Shown: positions 14,598 to 27,839 of the stretch, piece by piece
How positions within the stretch are numbered: the first letter of the stretch is position 1
Layout of the letters: the number at the start of each line of letters is the position of its first letter
Assembly: GCA_016748015.1 (NCBI GenBank)
Contig: JAAOMT010000231.1
Coordinates: 3,837 to 67,836 of the forward strand
DNA: 64,000 nt
DNA from: Geosiphon pyriformis
Taxonomy: Eukaryota > Glomeromycota > Glomeromycetes > Archaeosporales > Geosiphonaceae
Direction: 5' to 3'
Made by a program: the position numbers and the translations under genes
Notes under the pieces: generated by a model
What the model was told of the DNA's origin: nothing
The model's database searches: none
What the model saw: only the letters and a program-made list of their open reading frames with translations

Positions 14598-15827
14598 ATT
14601 ATGATACTGAAAGAATAGACTTTGCAGCAAAATATAAAACAAACTTTATATTATTAATTGCAACTAAAACGTTAAGATTTTCAATTAAACCGAACATAAT
14701 AATCTTACAAAAAAATTTTATTTATATATTTATATAAAATAAAATTTGATTTGCCATTCATCTTATTTATAAAAATATTTTTGTTTTGTTGTTCAAGATT
14801 AATTATTAAAAGCTATTGACGCTGGTTTTTTTTGGTTACAATTTTAATAAAAATCTACATCTTTGATTACTTTATTCAGTCTAATGAATTTATTTATTTA
14901 TTTATTTATTTTTATTTATTTGTGTGAACTAAAAAAAAAAATAGCCTCATAAATGTGTTTTTATGATTACCCAGTGTCCAAAATAATGGTACCCCAGTTT
15001 TAAAAAAGAATATTCAAGTAATCTTGCTTACGCTATATTTTTTTAAACTTTAATTTGACGTGAAAATGAAATAATTTTTTTCAAGAGTTTCTTCATCAGA
15101 ATTTACTGAATATGAAATTTAAGAAAAACTTCTTCGCAATCAATGTCACCAAAAAGAGAAAAATAGAGGTTAGAACTGTTAAAAAAACATGTCTTTTATT
15201 TAAATTTTTGTAACGTGGTCAACTATTGTATTGTAAAAATTCGCTACAGCATCAGAATTTGATAATAATACAAATTATTCATCCGAATCTCCAAAATCTT
15301 GTGTCCTGTTAACTGAACAATATATTTATTAATAAAAACGGGTAAATTAAATATTGCAAAAATTCTTTGCATAATTTTTCTAACGTTAATTGGAGATTCA
15401 AGAAAAGCTATATCGGCATATGTGTGCCGCGCTTTGGACGTTGGAGATTTAATCTTTACTGATATTGCTATATTTACTGGATGATTTTAAGAGTGAATCA
15501 AAAATGCTGAGAGAAAGATTTCCCGAGCGCATTTTTTTTCTCTATCCATTACAGTCCTACAATTTCTGCCTTTTTATACCTCGGAACTTCCGATTCTATA
15601 GACTTTACCACCCCAGCTACGTATAAGCTTCATTTCGAACAATGACACACATTTCAAAATTTTCTGCTTTGGCTACCAGATGTTGGCTAAATCAATAATA
15701 GAATGAATTCGGTTGACGAACAATCTTTGATTCTATTTATTTATGTTTATTAATATCTAAACAATAAATAAAATTTAATAATTATTATTTCACTAATTTC
15801 GATGCAATATTTAAAACTCATACCTGT

Positions 15828-15965
15828 AAACACTGCAACATTTGTATCATAAGTAAGAGGGATGCAAAAGTTATTTTGGAATGTGGACTGGGAAGTTGAC
15901 AGATATCCACAAGTGTCCAAAAGAAAATACCAGGTGCCGCTTGCCCTATTGCATAAAGTTCGCAA
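15828..15965 (-). pseudogene. possible exon of an unrecognised protein
   Basis: On the minus strand a Cys- and Thr-rich segment (DTCGYLSTSQSTFQNNF, then CIPLTYDTNVAVFT) ends at a reasonable donor, CAG followed by GTATGAG. Its composition differs from the surrounding AT-rich frames. I could not find partner exons or a family, so it may be a gene remnant or chance. Confidence 0.2.
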
Positions 15966-17524
15966 TGTAAACCTCCATGTCTGTTTCGGCTACCCAATGT
16001 TCTTAAACTCTATGTTTTGACATCTTTTAAGATTTCGAATAAAATCTCTGAGGCTTGTTTCAGTTTCATCGACGTCATACTTCCATAATACGAATATTTT
16101 GTCACGATTTTACGCCACCGACGATATTTTATTGCTTCTGAATACCGTTATCCACTGAAATTATTATAAAGTATTAATTAGATAAAAAAAATTGTATTTA
16201 TAACTAAATATAAAGAGGTTGATTTTATAATATTTGTGCTATATATATTTTGAAACATCTGGTTTTGATTCACTGTCTAAGGTTTAAGATTATGAACTGT
16301 AAAATATATTGGAATTATATTTTTATAAAATTTTGAACTACAAGGACAAACATAACAATTTAAAAAAATACCCAAGTTATGACTTTGAATTTTAAACGTA
16401 TGATTTTATATTAAGGCACTTAGTATTATAAATAGAAATTTTGAGAATTATTATTTTGTAGAGTTTTTAATTGGGGTTCAAAATGGTAAGAAATTAAATA
16501 TTTGATTAAAAAAATCAATAATTTATTTTCAAAATAGTCTGAAAGAATTCAACAAGGCCAAAAGTTTTTATGTCAAATGAAATAAAATTTTTGAACCATA
16601 AAATTTACAGTTTTAATTTTCAAAAAATTGATAATTATAAGAAAATTTTGTTTAAAAAAAGCCTTTTTTTCAGAAAATGTCCAATTTCATTTGAAAAATA
16701 TTGTTGTATTGAAAAGGTATAATACCTATGAGTCTGATTTTAATTTCTGTTTGTTTTTTACATTAATTATTTTTATTTTTTATTGTTTAAAAAATAATTT
16801 GTTTGGAGACCTTTTCTTTAAATTTATAGAAAAGCTTGATTTTTTGGTACATTTTTTAATTGATAATTTTCTTTTATCCCAAGTTATTGAAATTTTGGAT
16901 CTCAAAGAGCCAGATTATTTTATACTGTTACTTGATATAATGAAATTTGTCAAATAACTGATAAATCATGAATGATTTTTATATTAATTTCAAGTTTTGA
17001 GATAGATCTTACAAATTAGGATTGACTAGTTTCAATATCACTCATTTTATTGTAACATAGATTCAGATTTCAATGTTTCATGTTAAGAATAAGAACTATC
17101 ATTCCCAGAATTGATTAAAAAACAAAGCAATAAAACTAAATCTTTTTTGGGGTAAGTCTTGATTGCGATTAAGAGGCAGTATCCTCCTTGCAGAATGTAT
17201 AGCAAAATACTATTTTCCCGGGATGATATCCTCACTAATTTTTTGCATATTTTATAGGGACAGAAAAATTATGTTACCAAAAAATTCCTGGAAAACCTCT
17301 ACACAAAATAACAGGTCTAAGAAAAATAATGTCCCGAAAGAAGAATCGTTTCGAGGGTCAATTTGAAATGAAATTGAAGTCAATCGACTAGACTCTTTTG
17401 CGGAAATGTTTCAACATACTATTAAAGAAGCCTGGGAAGGGAAAAAGGGCTTCGTTCTAATTATGTGGATTTAGTTTATTTAAAAGAAGTTAGTCTTTAC
17501 ATAGTAATGTCTATTTTTTGAATA

Positions 17525-17830
17525 GATTTTATCAACGTCCCATCCTCTTGCTTGAAGAAGGTCCCCTAAATTACGTTACTCGTGATCTTGTCCTAGAAGA
17601 AAAAGCAAAGCATCCCGAGTCAAAAACAGATCCCTCCGCAAATCAGTGTCATTTTGCAAGACCTTAATTTATGGTAGATTATAATCTTAATTTGTATTAT
17701 CAATTTATATTTATTTTATTGTTAATTAGGAAGAAGTCGTATCTTGGAATGCCTTTCATCAGTGGATGCAACGATCGTATATCCAATTAGCAGGCGAGAT
17801 GGAAGATTTTCTATTTCATGCATCAGCCTT
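17525..17830 (+). pseudogene. possible two-exon fragment of an unrecognised gene
   Basis: After TGAATAG near 17526 a frame reads RFYQRPILLLEEGPLNYVTR and onward to about 17665. After an intron-like gap ending TTAG near 17730 it resumes with EEVVSWNAFHQWMQRSYIQ to about 17835. Both segments are richer in G+C and more protein-like than the DNA around them. An upstream Glu/Lys-rich piece at about 17370-17450 may belong to the same gene. No start, stop or family is recognisable, so I treat it as a relic. Confidence 0.25.
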
Positions 17831-20533
17831 TTACACGTATTAGCCTTTATATAAGTTTTAAATTTCCAAATTTCAATTTTTTTTAATTTTATCGATTAAA
17901 TATTAAACTCTTTTTAATTACAGAACCTCGATAGAAATTTAAATTAATATAATATTGGGGTGAAGAAATTACTTTACTATCAGAAAATAGTAGTTGTTAA
18001 ATATTTTGAAGTTCAAAACCCAAAATTGTTGTGTGTATCAAATTTTCGTATTTTTGGGCGTATCCATACTGTTATAATGTACTTTTTAAAAGGTATTTAT
18101 AATTATTCAATTAAATATTGACAGAAGGTTCAGAAATTTTCTTATTTTCTAATCATCAAAAAATGTATGATAAAAGCGTTTGAAACAGAAACTGAAACAT
18201 AATAAATTTAGTATTTTAATCATTTGAAATTTCAAAAAAAATAATCATTCATTAATACTTCATACGGATAAAAAATTAGAAATTATGTTATTAATATTAA
18301 ATTTTTCAAAATTCGTTTTATTTATAAAAAAGTATGATCATAAGTTTTGAAAAGCATATTAATTCTAATTACTGTAATTTTCCACAAACCACCTGGAGTC
18401 TGTTCTTTTAAATCTTTTGAAGTATTGAGTAAGACCCAAGAGAGTTTTCTGTGTAAAACTGGTGGTTCTCTCCGACGATGAAATCTCCAATCAGCATAAA
18501 CTTTCCCTGGCATTCTTGCAGAATGTAAGGATGGCGAGTAGCTAAATTCAGAAGAGAGCACCAGAACAAGCAAAAAGTGAAAGACGAAAATCAGGACAAC
18601 GGCAAAATGCAAAAAGCTACGACACCCGATAGAAATTTCGACCGCACGTTGCTGCTGAAGGCGTATCTCTAACACCCTTGAAGACTGGCGATATTAACCT
18701 TGAATACCGTAATGCAGTGGAACAAAAGGTATTCTATTGTGTTAAAGAAACAAAATGGCATTGTGGAAAAAAATGGCTGAAGCCTATGATGTTTCAACAA
18801 AGACGTCTTCTTATTGATGATTTTTTCGGCTATTTGGGGCGAATGAAATTTTTTAGAGCAATCGTACATATCGCACGCTATTAAAAAGTTGCTTAGGTTC
18901 TGTCCTGCTAATATAACTGATGTGAAGCCATTTATCAAGCGCTAAAGTACGAGACGGAATAGTACAGTGACAAGATATGCCAGCGCAACCTCTTTCTTTC
19001 CTAGGTCATTGAATCTCATTTGCGATCGCGCTCAAAATTTTCAGTATCGTAGAATCGTTTTGATGTCTCATATCTTAATGCATGCATATCCATATTGATC
19101 CAAGGTAAATATTTTAGTTTTCAGAAAAAAGATAATTTCTAGGACATTTTTCAATTTTTTTTATATCCGCACAAAATTACATATTCTCGAATTGATGTCT
19201 TTTTGGGTCTATGAGACAAAAAGACAAGTCCGCGAACATGCAGTCTCTGTTGATCCTGGAATTCACACACCCTTCCCTCTCTAGATGCGTGTCCGTAAAG
19301 TGAAATCCACAGAAAACGAGAAAATTATGCAAAAGCTCCGAAAAATGCTCTGCTGGGCATCTTACCGTTCCCGTCAATCTCTGATCTCCAAGGCCGAGGA
19401 GTCAGGACCGTGAAAAACGAGAAATTTAAGTATTTGCCGTCAGCTTTGCTCGCTTATTCCTCGACCTAATAAAATTTCACACAAAGATGCCTAGTTAAGC
19501 GAGAATTTATAAGCTTGAGATCAAAAACGAAACCGAATCAAATATTATTTTAGTGTGGTTTTGCGTGACTTAAGTTCTATAAAAGATACTTCTAATCGCA
19601 AATTTCTCCTGTTAAACATGAAAATATTTAAGAGCCATTAAATTCATTGATAATTTGAGCTGTTGATATGTTTCTCCATATAGTATTGGTTCCATATGAA
19701 TTATTGAATATACCACCTTTTCGAACGAAAATGACAGAATGATAATAAATTTATAAAATTACATTCAGTTCTTTGGGGTGAGGTTCGGTTGAAATAGGAA
19801 GGTGAGAAACTTCAGGTATCTCAATTGACTCCGCTTTTAGCTGCAATTAATAATGCGAATCCAGCAACATCTGAAAGTGTCGTTTGTATAGTTTTAGATT
19901 AAATCTGGGAGAACTGACCTTAATTTTATTAAATCTGGTTTCTGATTTATATGACAACATTCCTTAAATAAATCAAGCGTGGAATGCGTCATAAAAAAAC
20001 CAAACTGTTCAGGATTATATATACTTTTTTAAATATAGTTTACTCAAGGGGACAAACTCATTATCCCAGTCAGATTTCTATTGAATGTAATAATCGGAAC
20101 CCATCAAACCTTAGAGGCACGCATAAAAAGATGAAAGATAATATTATGACTAAAATAAATTGATTTGTTGAACAGGTTGTTTGTTATCGTACAATGGTCG
20201 TATGGGTATAGATAAATGTAACATGATTTACACAATATGTTCATTAGATTTGGGAAAATTAAGATAGCAAATGTTTGAAAGAGCAGGTATGATATTCTGA
20301 TTTGCCAGATTTTCATTACGCTGCAAATAATTAACTTCGTTATTTCTTCAAATAAGCAGTGACTTTTTGGATGTCACGAAAACGCGCGTCATGCAGAGTA
20401 AAGAAAAGTTGTGGCTGAAACTCGATACCGATACGTGTTCCTTCTGTTTCTATCGCTTTTCATTTCCAAATAGTTTTGATAGTGGCAAAAGAATACCCAT
20501 TAGTGGTTGCATTAATGCCCAACTAACCTTCTA

Positions 20534-23500
20534 TCACGCAGTCAATTGCTTTTCACCTTCAGATAGCCTTAAACCGTCGACAAGATTTACATGTGAGGTG
20601 GATACTGGTGCGGGATCTGAAAGGTCTTTATTCTCAATTTTTTTCTCCTCAATGAGATTAGATGGAATTATTAGAGAGTCACCATTGACAGAATTTTCCT
20701 CATTAGATGGTGCAACTGAAGAGTTTAATTGTGTGCTAGTTAAGGGGACAACATTTGCCCCTCTGTTTTTTGCCTCGATAGTAATACTTGCCGCAGCATT
20801 TGTGGCAGGAGATTCTGGGGCTACTGACGTTTGCATCGTTGTATTGATTTCATTTGAATATGTAACCGAAGATGGTATATTCGAATCCATATTGATGGAT
20901 AATTGTCCGTTATTTTCATTTTCAACGCTTTGCTCTGCTACCTTTTGTTTATCTTCACGATCAAGAACGTTGTTACGATTATTAGAAGATCCATTCAACG
21001 TACTGGATTGCCTAGAATTATCATTCGATATATCAGACCGCGCAGAAAAATCATTTGATTCACTAGATTGCAGAGAAGAATCATTTGAGGTACTGGCTTG
21101 TATTGGAATTTCTGGTCGAGATTCAGTACTCTCCGATTTTATTTCAGTATTTAATTTAACAGAGTCCTCTTTGGTAATTTTTTCAGGCGTTTCAGCTGGC
21201 TCTTGTGATTCTATCTTATCTTTCATTAACTTCCATGATTCGCTACCAACAATTATAGGAATTACATCATCATCTGAGGTCTGATCAGTTTCGATGGTCA
21301 CTATTGAGGGAAATGATTTGCTAGCGTCATTCAAGTTGGGTGAAGGCGGGGAATTCGATAAGATCAATGAAATCTCCTTATTTTCGTCTATTTCCATATC
21401 AATCTCCATGGAATCACTACGCCCAATAAACGCAATTGGAATATCACCCATAATTGGGCTAGACCCAGCACTTGCATTTTCTAATTCCCCGGGTTCATCA
21501 ATTGCCATATCCATAGTTCCTTCCTCTTGCTGATTAAATCCTTTAGAATTATGCTCTTTTTCTTCTTTTTTAGAAGCCAATCCGTTTCCAGTCTTTTCGA
21601 GCAATAGTTTTTTAGAGGTGGGTTTTAGCGGGGATCTCTCTTCAGGGGGTAATAAAGTGTTTACAAATCCTTTTACATCCGCGTCGGAATCTTGGGCCAA
21701 AAGTTTTATCAGTTCGACGAGGACTTTAGGCCGATTTGCCGAATTCGGATATGCTTTTTCTTTTAAAAATACATTATAGAAATTTGCGGTACAATCATAA
21801 AGCTGCTCATTATTCTTAAATGACGGTCTAAGAAAAAAATATATATTACCCGATCGGCAGAGTTCACCGACTAATCGCCCAACTGCAATCCTCACATTCA
21901 CAACACGATCAGAAGCGAGAGGTTCTAATCTTGGTAGGAGTTCCGCTTCAAGGTCAGTTTTTGAAATGCTATTATTTGACATAAGACCATTACAAATTTG
22001 GGCGTAGCTAAGATTTTGAAACAGAAATAGGATTAGGATAAATAATCTGCTTTAATTTTTCGAAGGGGTGAATAAAGAGGTGAAAGTATCACTAGCTACT
22101 CACACAACTCTACCACGAAAGCCAGCATCAGAGGAAAATTTTTTGACATGATTTATTAGCTCTTTGTAGGATGATTCTTCATTCCTTACAACATCAAACA
22201 AATCCGGGAACTAGGTAAACAAAAATATTTAGTAACGTTAGAGAATACCATATTCACTTCCATACTTACACTTCGGACAGCAGTCTGTCTAACACTGGCA
22301 ACCTCATCTCTAGCAGCCCGAATCGTCAAAGGTAATATATGATTTATAACATTTTGGCCGTCAAAAAGTCGACATAATGCTGGTATTTGCCTGAAAAAGG
22401 CGTCATCGAAAAGTTTATAAAGGTAAAATAAAAATCAAGAATATTTTGAATAATTTCAAGTAATTACTTCGCAATTTCATCTCGCAGCCGCCATTGATGC
22501 TTGACCCCATCCCACACATCGTTTAATTTAGGTAAATATTCATTACGCGTATTTTGTGGCAAACATTCAATAAAAGCTGCAAGATGCTCCATTAAGCCCG
22601 ATCGGACCTCGTCAATGTCCACAAGGTAAAATGCGAATACGCTTAGCAAGTCTTGTTCAGTTTTCTGAGGGCCGACAACTTTTGCGATTTCATGAAGGGA
22701 ACATGCCAAGGAGCGCCGAACTTTAATCTTGTGAACATAAAACAGATGATGATTAAATTCTCTTGGGAGTTTAAATTATATGCATATTGTCTATCTAATT
22801 GGAGTCCAAAATTTAATGTTAAATGGATTATTATATAGAAGTAAATTGCGCCCGAAGAATATAAGTGTGCATAATTTCATGAGGGAGAACAAATATATGC
22901 GAAATAAAGGTGTAATAAAAAGAGATTTAGACTATTCTAACCTGGATGTCCCGTGTTAATGAGGCATATGTTTCTTTCAAATCGTCCCAACGAATGGCTC
23001 CCAATGTTAGGACAATAGCTATGAAGAGTGATTCTATATGAATAGAAGCAATATTCGACAATAAGAATTTTTTTTATTTATACTTACCAGGAAAATTGTA
23101 GGCACAAATAACTTGCCGTTCTGGGTCTTTTTGACTCAATCCTCCATATGTGTTGGCGGAATGATCTCTTCCAGGTCCCAAACTGAGAAAATGCTGTACC
23201 AATTTCTCAGGTACATCACCCTCCGGTTGAAAAGTGGCGATCAATTCTCCAATGATTTCACCAGCAGCTGAACGTACACTTCGGCTCACATCACCAGCAA
23301 ATAAATCAATACCTTTCGTTGCCCGGTCAGCTTTCATTTCCGGAGACAAACGAGAACATATTGTTGGGAGCACTATACAGCAAGATCGTCGCACGTGCCA
23401 AATTGGATCGGTAGAGAAATGGTCATATATGGGCAACTTTATCATTTAGTTTATAAAAAACGAACATATGTATTAATTTTCAAAAGTGCGCTTCAACTGC

Positions 23501-25437
23501 AATAGTAATCCTGGTTGCTCACCAATTTAGACGTAATTATATCAAGCGGTACCACACGAGCCAAACCGCCAACAGCCATGGCTGCTTCCTAGAATGAAAA
23601 TCAAGTTGACTTAAGGTTTTATCATAAATTAGAAATTAATGGGATTTCAAGTATACACACCTTGCGTACATAAAAAACAGGCTCATCAGCCAGCTTATCT
23701 AGTTCAGGAATAAATAAACGGGTTGACCTTTCGGGGCCAACAATTGAGGCTAATGAAGATATCAGCTGAAAACAAGAAAGTATCGAAATTTAATTAAGAG
23801 CAACAAAGGTTCAATTATAAGTTAGTGGGTTCCAGAAATATACAAAATTTTTGATCAACTTACCGACATCATTGTCATTCGTCCCAATTCTGCTTCTTCC
23901 TCGCTACCCGCGACACCCCCAATACTTTGTTCATCATTATCATTGTCCCATTCACCCATTTCTTCACGTTTCGCTCTTTCTTGATCCAAACGACCAATTC
24001 CTAAGACTACTCCTTCCAAAGTTTCCCTTTCAAGATATTCTTTCTCAATAGCGGATACTTCAGTATCCTCCAAAATTTTCTCGACAAGGGAAAGAACTAC
24101 ATTTTGTGCTGCCGTTGCAATACCAGTATTTTGATCAAGAAGAAGAGCGTGAAGAAGGGGTGTGAATGCTTGTGGAGATAGAGCAGGTATTTGTGATGAT
24201 GGAGTCTGTGATCTCGGTGGTAACAAAGAGGATTCAGGTTTTGGATTCTGCGGTGTTTGCGGTCGTTGGGATGTCTGAGGTCTTTCACGAGGTGTCGATG
24301 GCCTTTGAGGTGTATGAGGACGTGGTGGGATCGCAATCGAGTTGTCTGCGGTGGGTTCTTTAATAGGGCAATGCTATGTGCCACCGACGTAAATATCCAC
24401 GGGTTTTAGACCATATTCATAATTAATGCATGTCAATTTGTCATGCACAATCTCTTACATGATACGTACAGAATAGTAGAACCAGATAATTTTGTCCAAT
24501 TCAGGGGCGAATGCCTCTCTTACAGCGTCATCTATAAATAATTGTTGAGTAAATATACGGTGATAGAGAGATTGTATGGTCTCATAAAGAGTAAAGACAT
24601 AAATATCAAACGTACCTGGATCAGTTCCCAAAGAATTCATTAGTGGTAGTACATATTCAACTGCATCACTTACTTCAACATCTTTTATTAACATGGGAAG
24701 TTCTCTCGCAATAAACACTCTCGTTAAGAAAATAAATTTATATTTCAATATCAGGGTTAATATGAATCGTGTTGAAAAAGCTTGAAATCAAAGGTGTTAT
24801 AAATGCATACCTATGAAATATTTCTTCACTTTTTGCAGATAAAAAAATCCTTTCCAAGGGGGACAAAGAATCGTCTATAAGATCATCCTCTTCCATGTCG
24901 TCGTTAGGAACCTCTAAATAAAATGACTTTTGGTAAGAAATTAAATAACGAGTTGATCGATTTTCGTCGAGAAAGAGGCAAGTTAAAACTAGCGGTATGA
25001 TTATGACCACACAACATCACGATATTTTGCAGTTGGGCGTAAATCTGTGGGTCTAATATAATTATTTTTAAGGCTGCGCCCAATTAATAAGATTGGTTGA
25101 ACACGGGCGTCCACTTGCCCATCTCACATACCCGAAAACTCCCCGTAACTAAAAATTAGTGGACTTTGGAAGACAAGTTCACATACCCGACGGATTTTCG
25201 GCCATCACAGCTAATAAGTCTTCATCTTGTTCGTTGTTATCATAAAGTTCGTCTTCCCTTTCCAGAGGGGTCTGTTCTTGAAAAACAGCGTCTGAAAAGT
25301 GATGATGAGAAGCCAGAGTCAAGATGCACAAAATCAGAAGGTTCAGCCTCAGATTTTACAAAGGCTTAAAACCTTGGCGCACTTGAACTGAAAAGAAGTC
25401 GAAAAATGCCTAGAATAAAGAAAAACCTACCTGACAT
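20534..25437 (-). CDS. PPP4R1-like HEAT-repeat regulatory subunit of protein phosphatase 4
   Basis: Fourteen exons on the minus strand: 25437-25431, 25291-25187, 24913-24811, 24719-24616, 24531-24470, 24373-23864, 23765-23661, 23588-23523, 23436-23088, 23018-22942, 22727-22468, 22390-22270, 22210-22104 and 22007-20534. All joins are GT-AG and in phase, giving about 1149 residues. The N-terminus is acidic; a Pro/Arg/Thr-rich linker follows near residues 128-185. HEAT repeats then continue with blocks resembling animal PPP4R1: IWHVRRSCCIVLP, QVICAYNFPGAIVLTLGA, IKVRRSLACSLHEIAKVVGP and WRLRDEIAKQIPAL. After about residue 760 the chain is a long Ser/Asn/Glu-rich disordered tail, encoded in the last exon. 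By family it should bind the PP4 catalytic subunit and steer it to substrates. Exon 1 is only 7 nt (ATGTCAG). The assignment rests on motif similarity recalled for the family, not on an alignment. Confidence 0.85.
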
Positions 25438-25894
25438 GACACGTGAAAGAAAAAGGAGGATTTCTTAAGATGGGTGAAATTATAACGGTCTTATTCGTTA
25501 TCCTCGGGGAAAGCCAGAATACCCAAGTTTGCAAATCGATGCGGTGTGATGCAAACAATTGTGGCTACCAGTAAGGAGCTTGTCAAGGTCAAATAGATTC
25601 AATTACAATTTTATTACGTTGTAACTATACTTATTCAGGACGGGCTCATGTTTTCGATTTCCCGGAATTTGTATTTATCAGTTTATCATATCATGGTTAG
25701 ATAATGCCCAATTCAATATGCAGGGTAAAGTTGACGCACATATTGAATGTACCCAATTTTAACATTCAAGTTTCACCATCTGAAATATTAAGTGCGATAA
25801 ATAACGCCATAATTAAACTAGTTTTGACATTGAATTGCAATAAATATTTCATCGAAAAAAGATTAGGGAGTCAAAAAGTTTTTTGACAAAATAT
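25438..25894. other. intergenic, probable promoter of the PPP4R1-like gene
   Basis: 457 bp between the end of the DUF2358 gene and the first exon of the PPP4R1-like gene, both on the minus strand. A 60-codon plus-strand frame at 25704-25886 has no support. No conserved regulatory motif was recognised. Confidence 0.4.
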
Positions 25895-27192
25895 TTATTT
25901 TGTTCTTGTAGATGGTTTTTGTAGGTGTATCTCTTGTTTGATTTTTTCCTCCTTTGCACTGACTATCCCCAAACTTATACCCCATTCATTTTTCTGTTTG
26001 CGCATCGCACTTCTGATACGCCAAGCTAATCCACCTAAACCTCCAAATCCATGATATAAAACTGCTCGGCGACTTGGTGCTGGAACGATGTTTTCCACAT
26101 AATGCTCAGAAATCAAACCAACAACGTCAAATTTGTAACAAAAAACTCCTGAAAAACTTGATCTTGAAATACGGGTGCTTCTTTCAGACAGCATTGAGAG
26201 AATATATGATGAGCGTGGTATTCCTTCTACCCTCCAACGAACATAAAGTCGTGTGTCTCTATCAGATGGAGAAATATTTTTGACCTGATAATTTGCTGCC
26301 CATGATAGCTTTTTTTCCTCATCTCCAACTATATGCGAATTTTTTTTGATATAATTCCCAAAGTCCTGTTCTAAGTTTTCACTTCGCACTGTAGGATTGT
26401 GGTAGTAAATATGAGTGCCTTCTTGAGGTTCATTGTAGCCATTTTCATCTTCTCCCAAAGATGCATCAAATACACGTATCTTGACAATTTCAAAAAGTAA
26501 CTCGTCGAAATACCAAATTAAACTCCATCTTAATAAATTGGCAATGGCGAGGTATAGCGGTTTACCTTTGACATAAAGACGGGTGTGATGTGGGTCTGAC
26601 AACAATATATGCTGAGAATATATTGAAGTGTCCGTCAAGCCATTTTCAAAGAATCTCGGAAGGTCCGAGCGTATGGCATGAATCGCTGTTCCCCAATTAG
26701 AAAATTAAAAAGAGTCAATCAAGATCGCCCCAATAAAATTGAGCTATTGCAAAGCCAGGACTTCGGTCTAAAAGTTTTGATCTTTTAAATTTCCAATTAT
26801 AATTACGAGAACATCTTTCAATTTTAAAACACACCTCTGCCGACATTTAAAGTGTAGTCGTCGGCCCCTTTTTGACCCTCTAGAGGATTTTCTAATTTGG
26901 TTGAAAGCGGCGGAGTTGCCCTCGCAAATAGTGAAGTAGGCTCACTGCAAGTATCATTCAAGGGAACGTGTCTTGATTGAAACAAATGGCGCTTTATTGT
27001 AATTTCTTTAACTCCCGTTTTTGAGGTCGCTAATTCAAAGTCTCTTGAAGTTGAAAACATGCGAGAAGAGCTTTCTGCTCGTAAAGACTCCCTATAAAAT
27101 GAGTGGTATAAAAAGCTCTTTGGGAAATGAGATCTAAAGTAGGGGGATGAGAGGGGTAAAAGAGGACAAGAAAATACAAGTCTAAAATTCAT
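25895..27192 (-). CDS. DUF2358 (C6orf136-like) protein, probably mitochondrial
   Basis: Two exons on the minus strand, 27192-26835 and 26685-25895, with a GTGTGT donor and an AACAG acceptor, joining in phase 1 as GRAIHAIRSDLPRFF. About 382 residues. The first 45 residues are rich in Arg, Ser, Phe and Leu and poor in acids, consistent with a mitochondrial presequence. The conserved core starts at AIHAIRSDLPRFF and continues through IYSQHILLSDP, the RLYVKGKPLYLAI segment, YVRWRVEGIPR and the closing CYKFDVVGLISEHYVENI. This layout matches the DUF2358 family (human C6orf136, plant chloroplast relatives), an NTF2-like fold by family knowledge. Molecular function is not established. The ends fit closely between neighbours: 111 bp separate it from the BORCS6-like gene upstream. 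Confidence 0.75.
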
Positions 27193-27303
27193 TTTTCATT
27201 TGGGAAGGACAAAGAAATGAAATGGTTTTTCCATTGCCAGATTCTAAAATATATCAAGATGACTAATTTTGGCATTATCAGTTATCAATTATCTTCAAAT
27301 TAT

Positions 27304-27839
27304 TCAACGTATCACGTTTTGAAGAACGTCAACCTGTTGCTTGATATCCTTACTGCAAAAAGTAAATAAGAACCAAGTTCAAGGAATATCGATTAAAAGT
27401 TATTGCCAAGTTGAATCCTTCACTTACATCTGAGCAGCGAGCTTATGAACCATGGAGAATTCCTGATCAAGGGATTCACACAGGATAATAAGTTTCTTAG
27501 TTTTATTCGCAGCTTCTTGAATGGTAGAACAATAGTTCGTAATTGTGAGATCATAAATGTCAAAAGATGAACGCGTCAATTTAGATGCCTTTTTTACATG
27601 GTAAAATTACAAAAAACAACTGATCAGAAAAAAAAGCTGGATTGTAATGAAAACGAAGCAATAGTGACGATGCTGATAATAACCTGAAACATTTGCCCTT
27701 GCAAATTGCTCAACATGCCATTCAGATCCTTGGCAACTCCATAAGCGGCTCCTTCTATCTGGTTCACGAAATTCTGATCGATAGATAGTATTTTCCTGGT
27801 AGCCGAAAATTTTGGAGAAGTCTGTTGTGAGGAAGACAT
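27304..27839 (-). CDS. BORCS6-like subunit of the BORC lysosome-positioning complex
   Basis: Three exons on the minus strand: 27839-27684, 27588-27428 and 27352-27304, giving 121 residues. Splice donors are CAG|GTTATT and AT|GTAAGT. The second acceptor is weak (AAAAAAG) but keeps phase. The protein is nearly all helical. It contains SIDQNFVNQIEGAAYGVAKD, then LNGMLSNLQGQMFQ, a central helix, and CESLDQEFSMVHKLAAQIKD with a short coiled-coil end (IKQQVDVLQ). This order (N...L..LQG, C..LD......V..LA.QI.DIK) is that of BORCS6/lyspersin, a subunit of BORC, which couples lysosomes or vacuoles to Arl8 and kinesin in animals. It is much shorter than the human protein and lacks its long N-terminal extension. 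No membrane segment. Assigned by pattern, without a search. Confidence 0.7.

Larger units (their letters stand above)
13912..20533. other. AT-rich intergenic region with possible exon relics
   Basis: No complete gene could be assembled. Simple repeats: ATT at about 14498-14518, TTC at 14573-14597 and TTTA at about 14889-14930. Three spots look more protein-like than their surroundings: minus 15830-15965, plus 17525-17830, and minus 18390-18530 (PGKVYADWRFHRRREPPV). The 176-codon plus-strand frame at 14207-14737 is low-complexity Ile/Phe/Lys sequence from AT-rich DNA and was not accepted as a gene. Confidence 0.5.

Noticed and set aside
14207-14737. 176-codon plus-strand open frame
   Set aside because: Low-complexity Ile/Phe/Lys composition crossing ATT and TTC microsatellites, with no family motif.
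20367-21284. 305-codon plus-strand open frame
   Set aside because: It is antisense to the last exon of the PPP4R1-like gene. The minus frame continues conserved exons in phase, and the plus frame is a shadow of its Ser-rich tail.
21832-21853. Possible 22-bp intron in the PPP4R1-like last exon
   Set aside because: Too short for splicing, and removal would shift the frame. Read-through keeps a long open frame.
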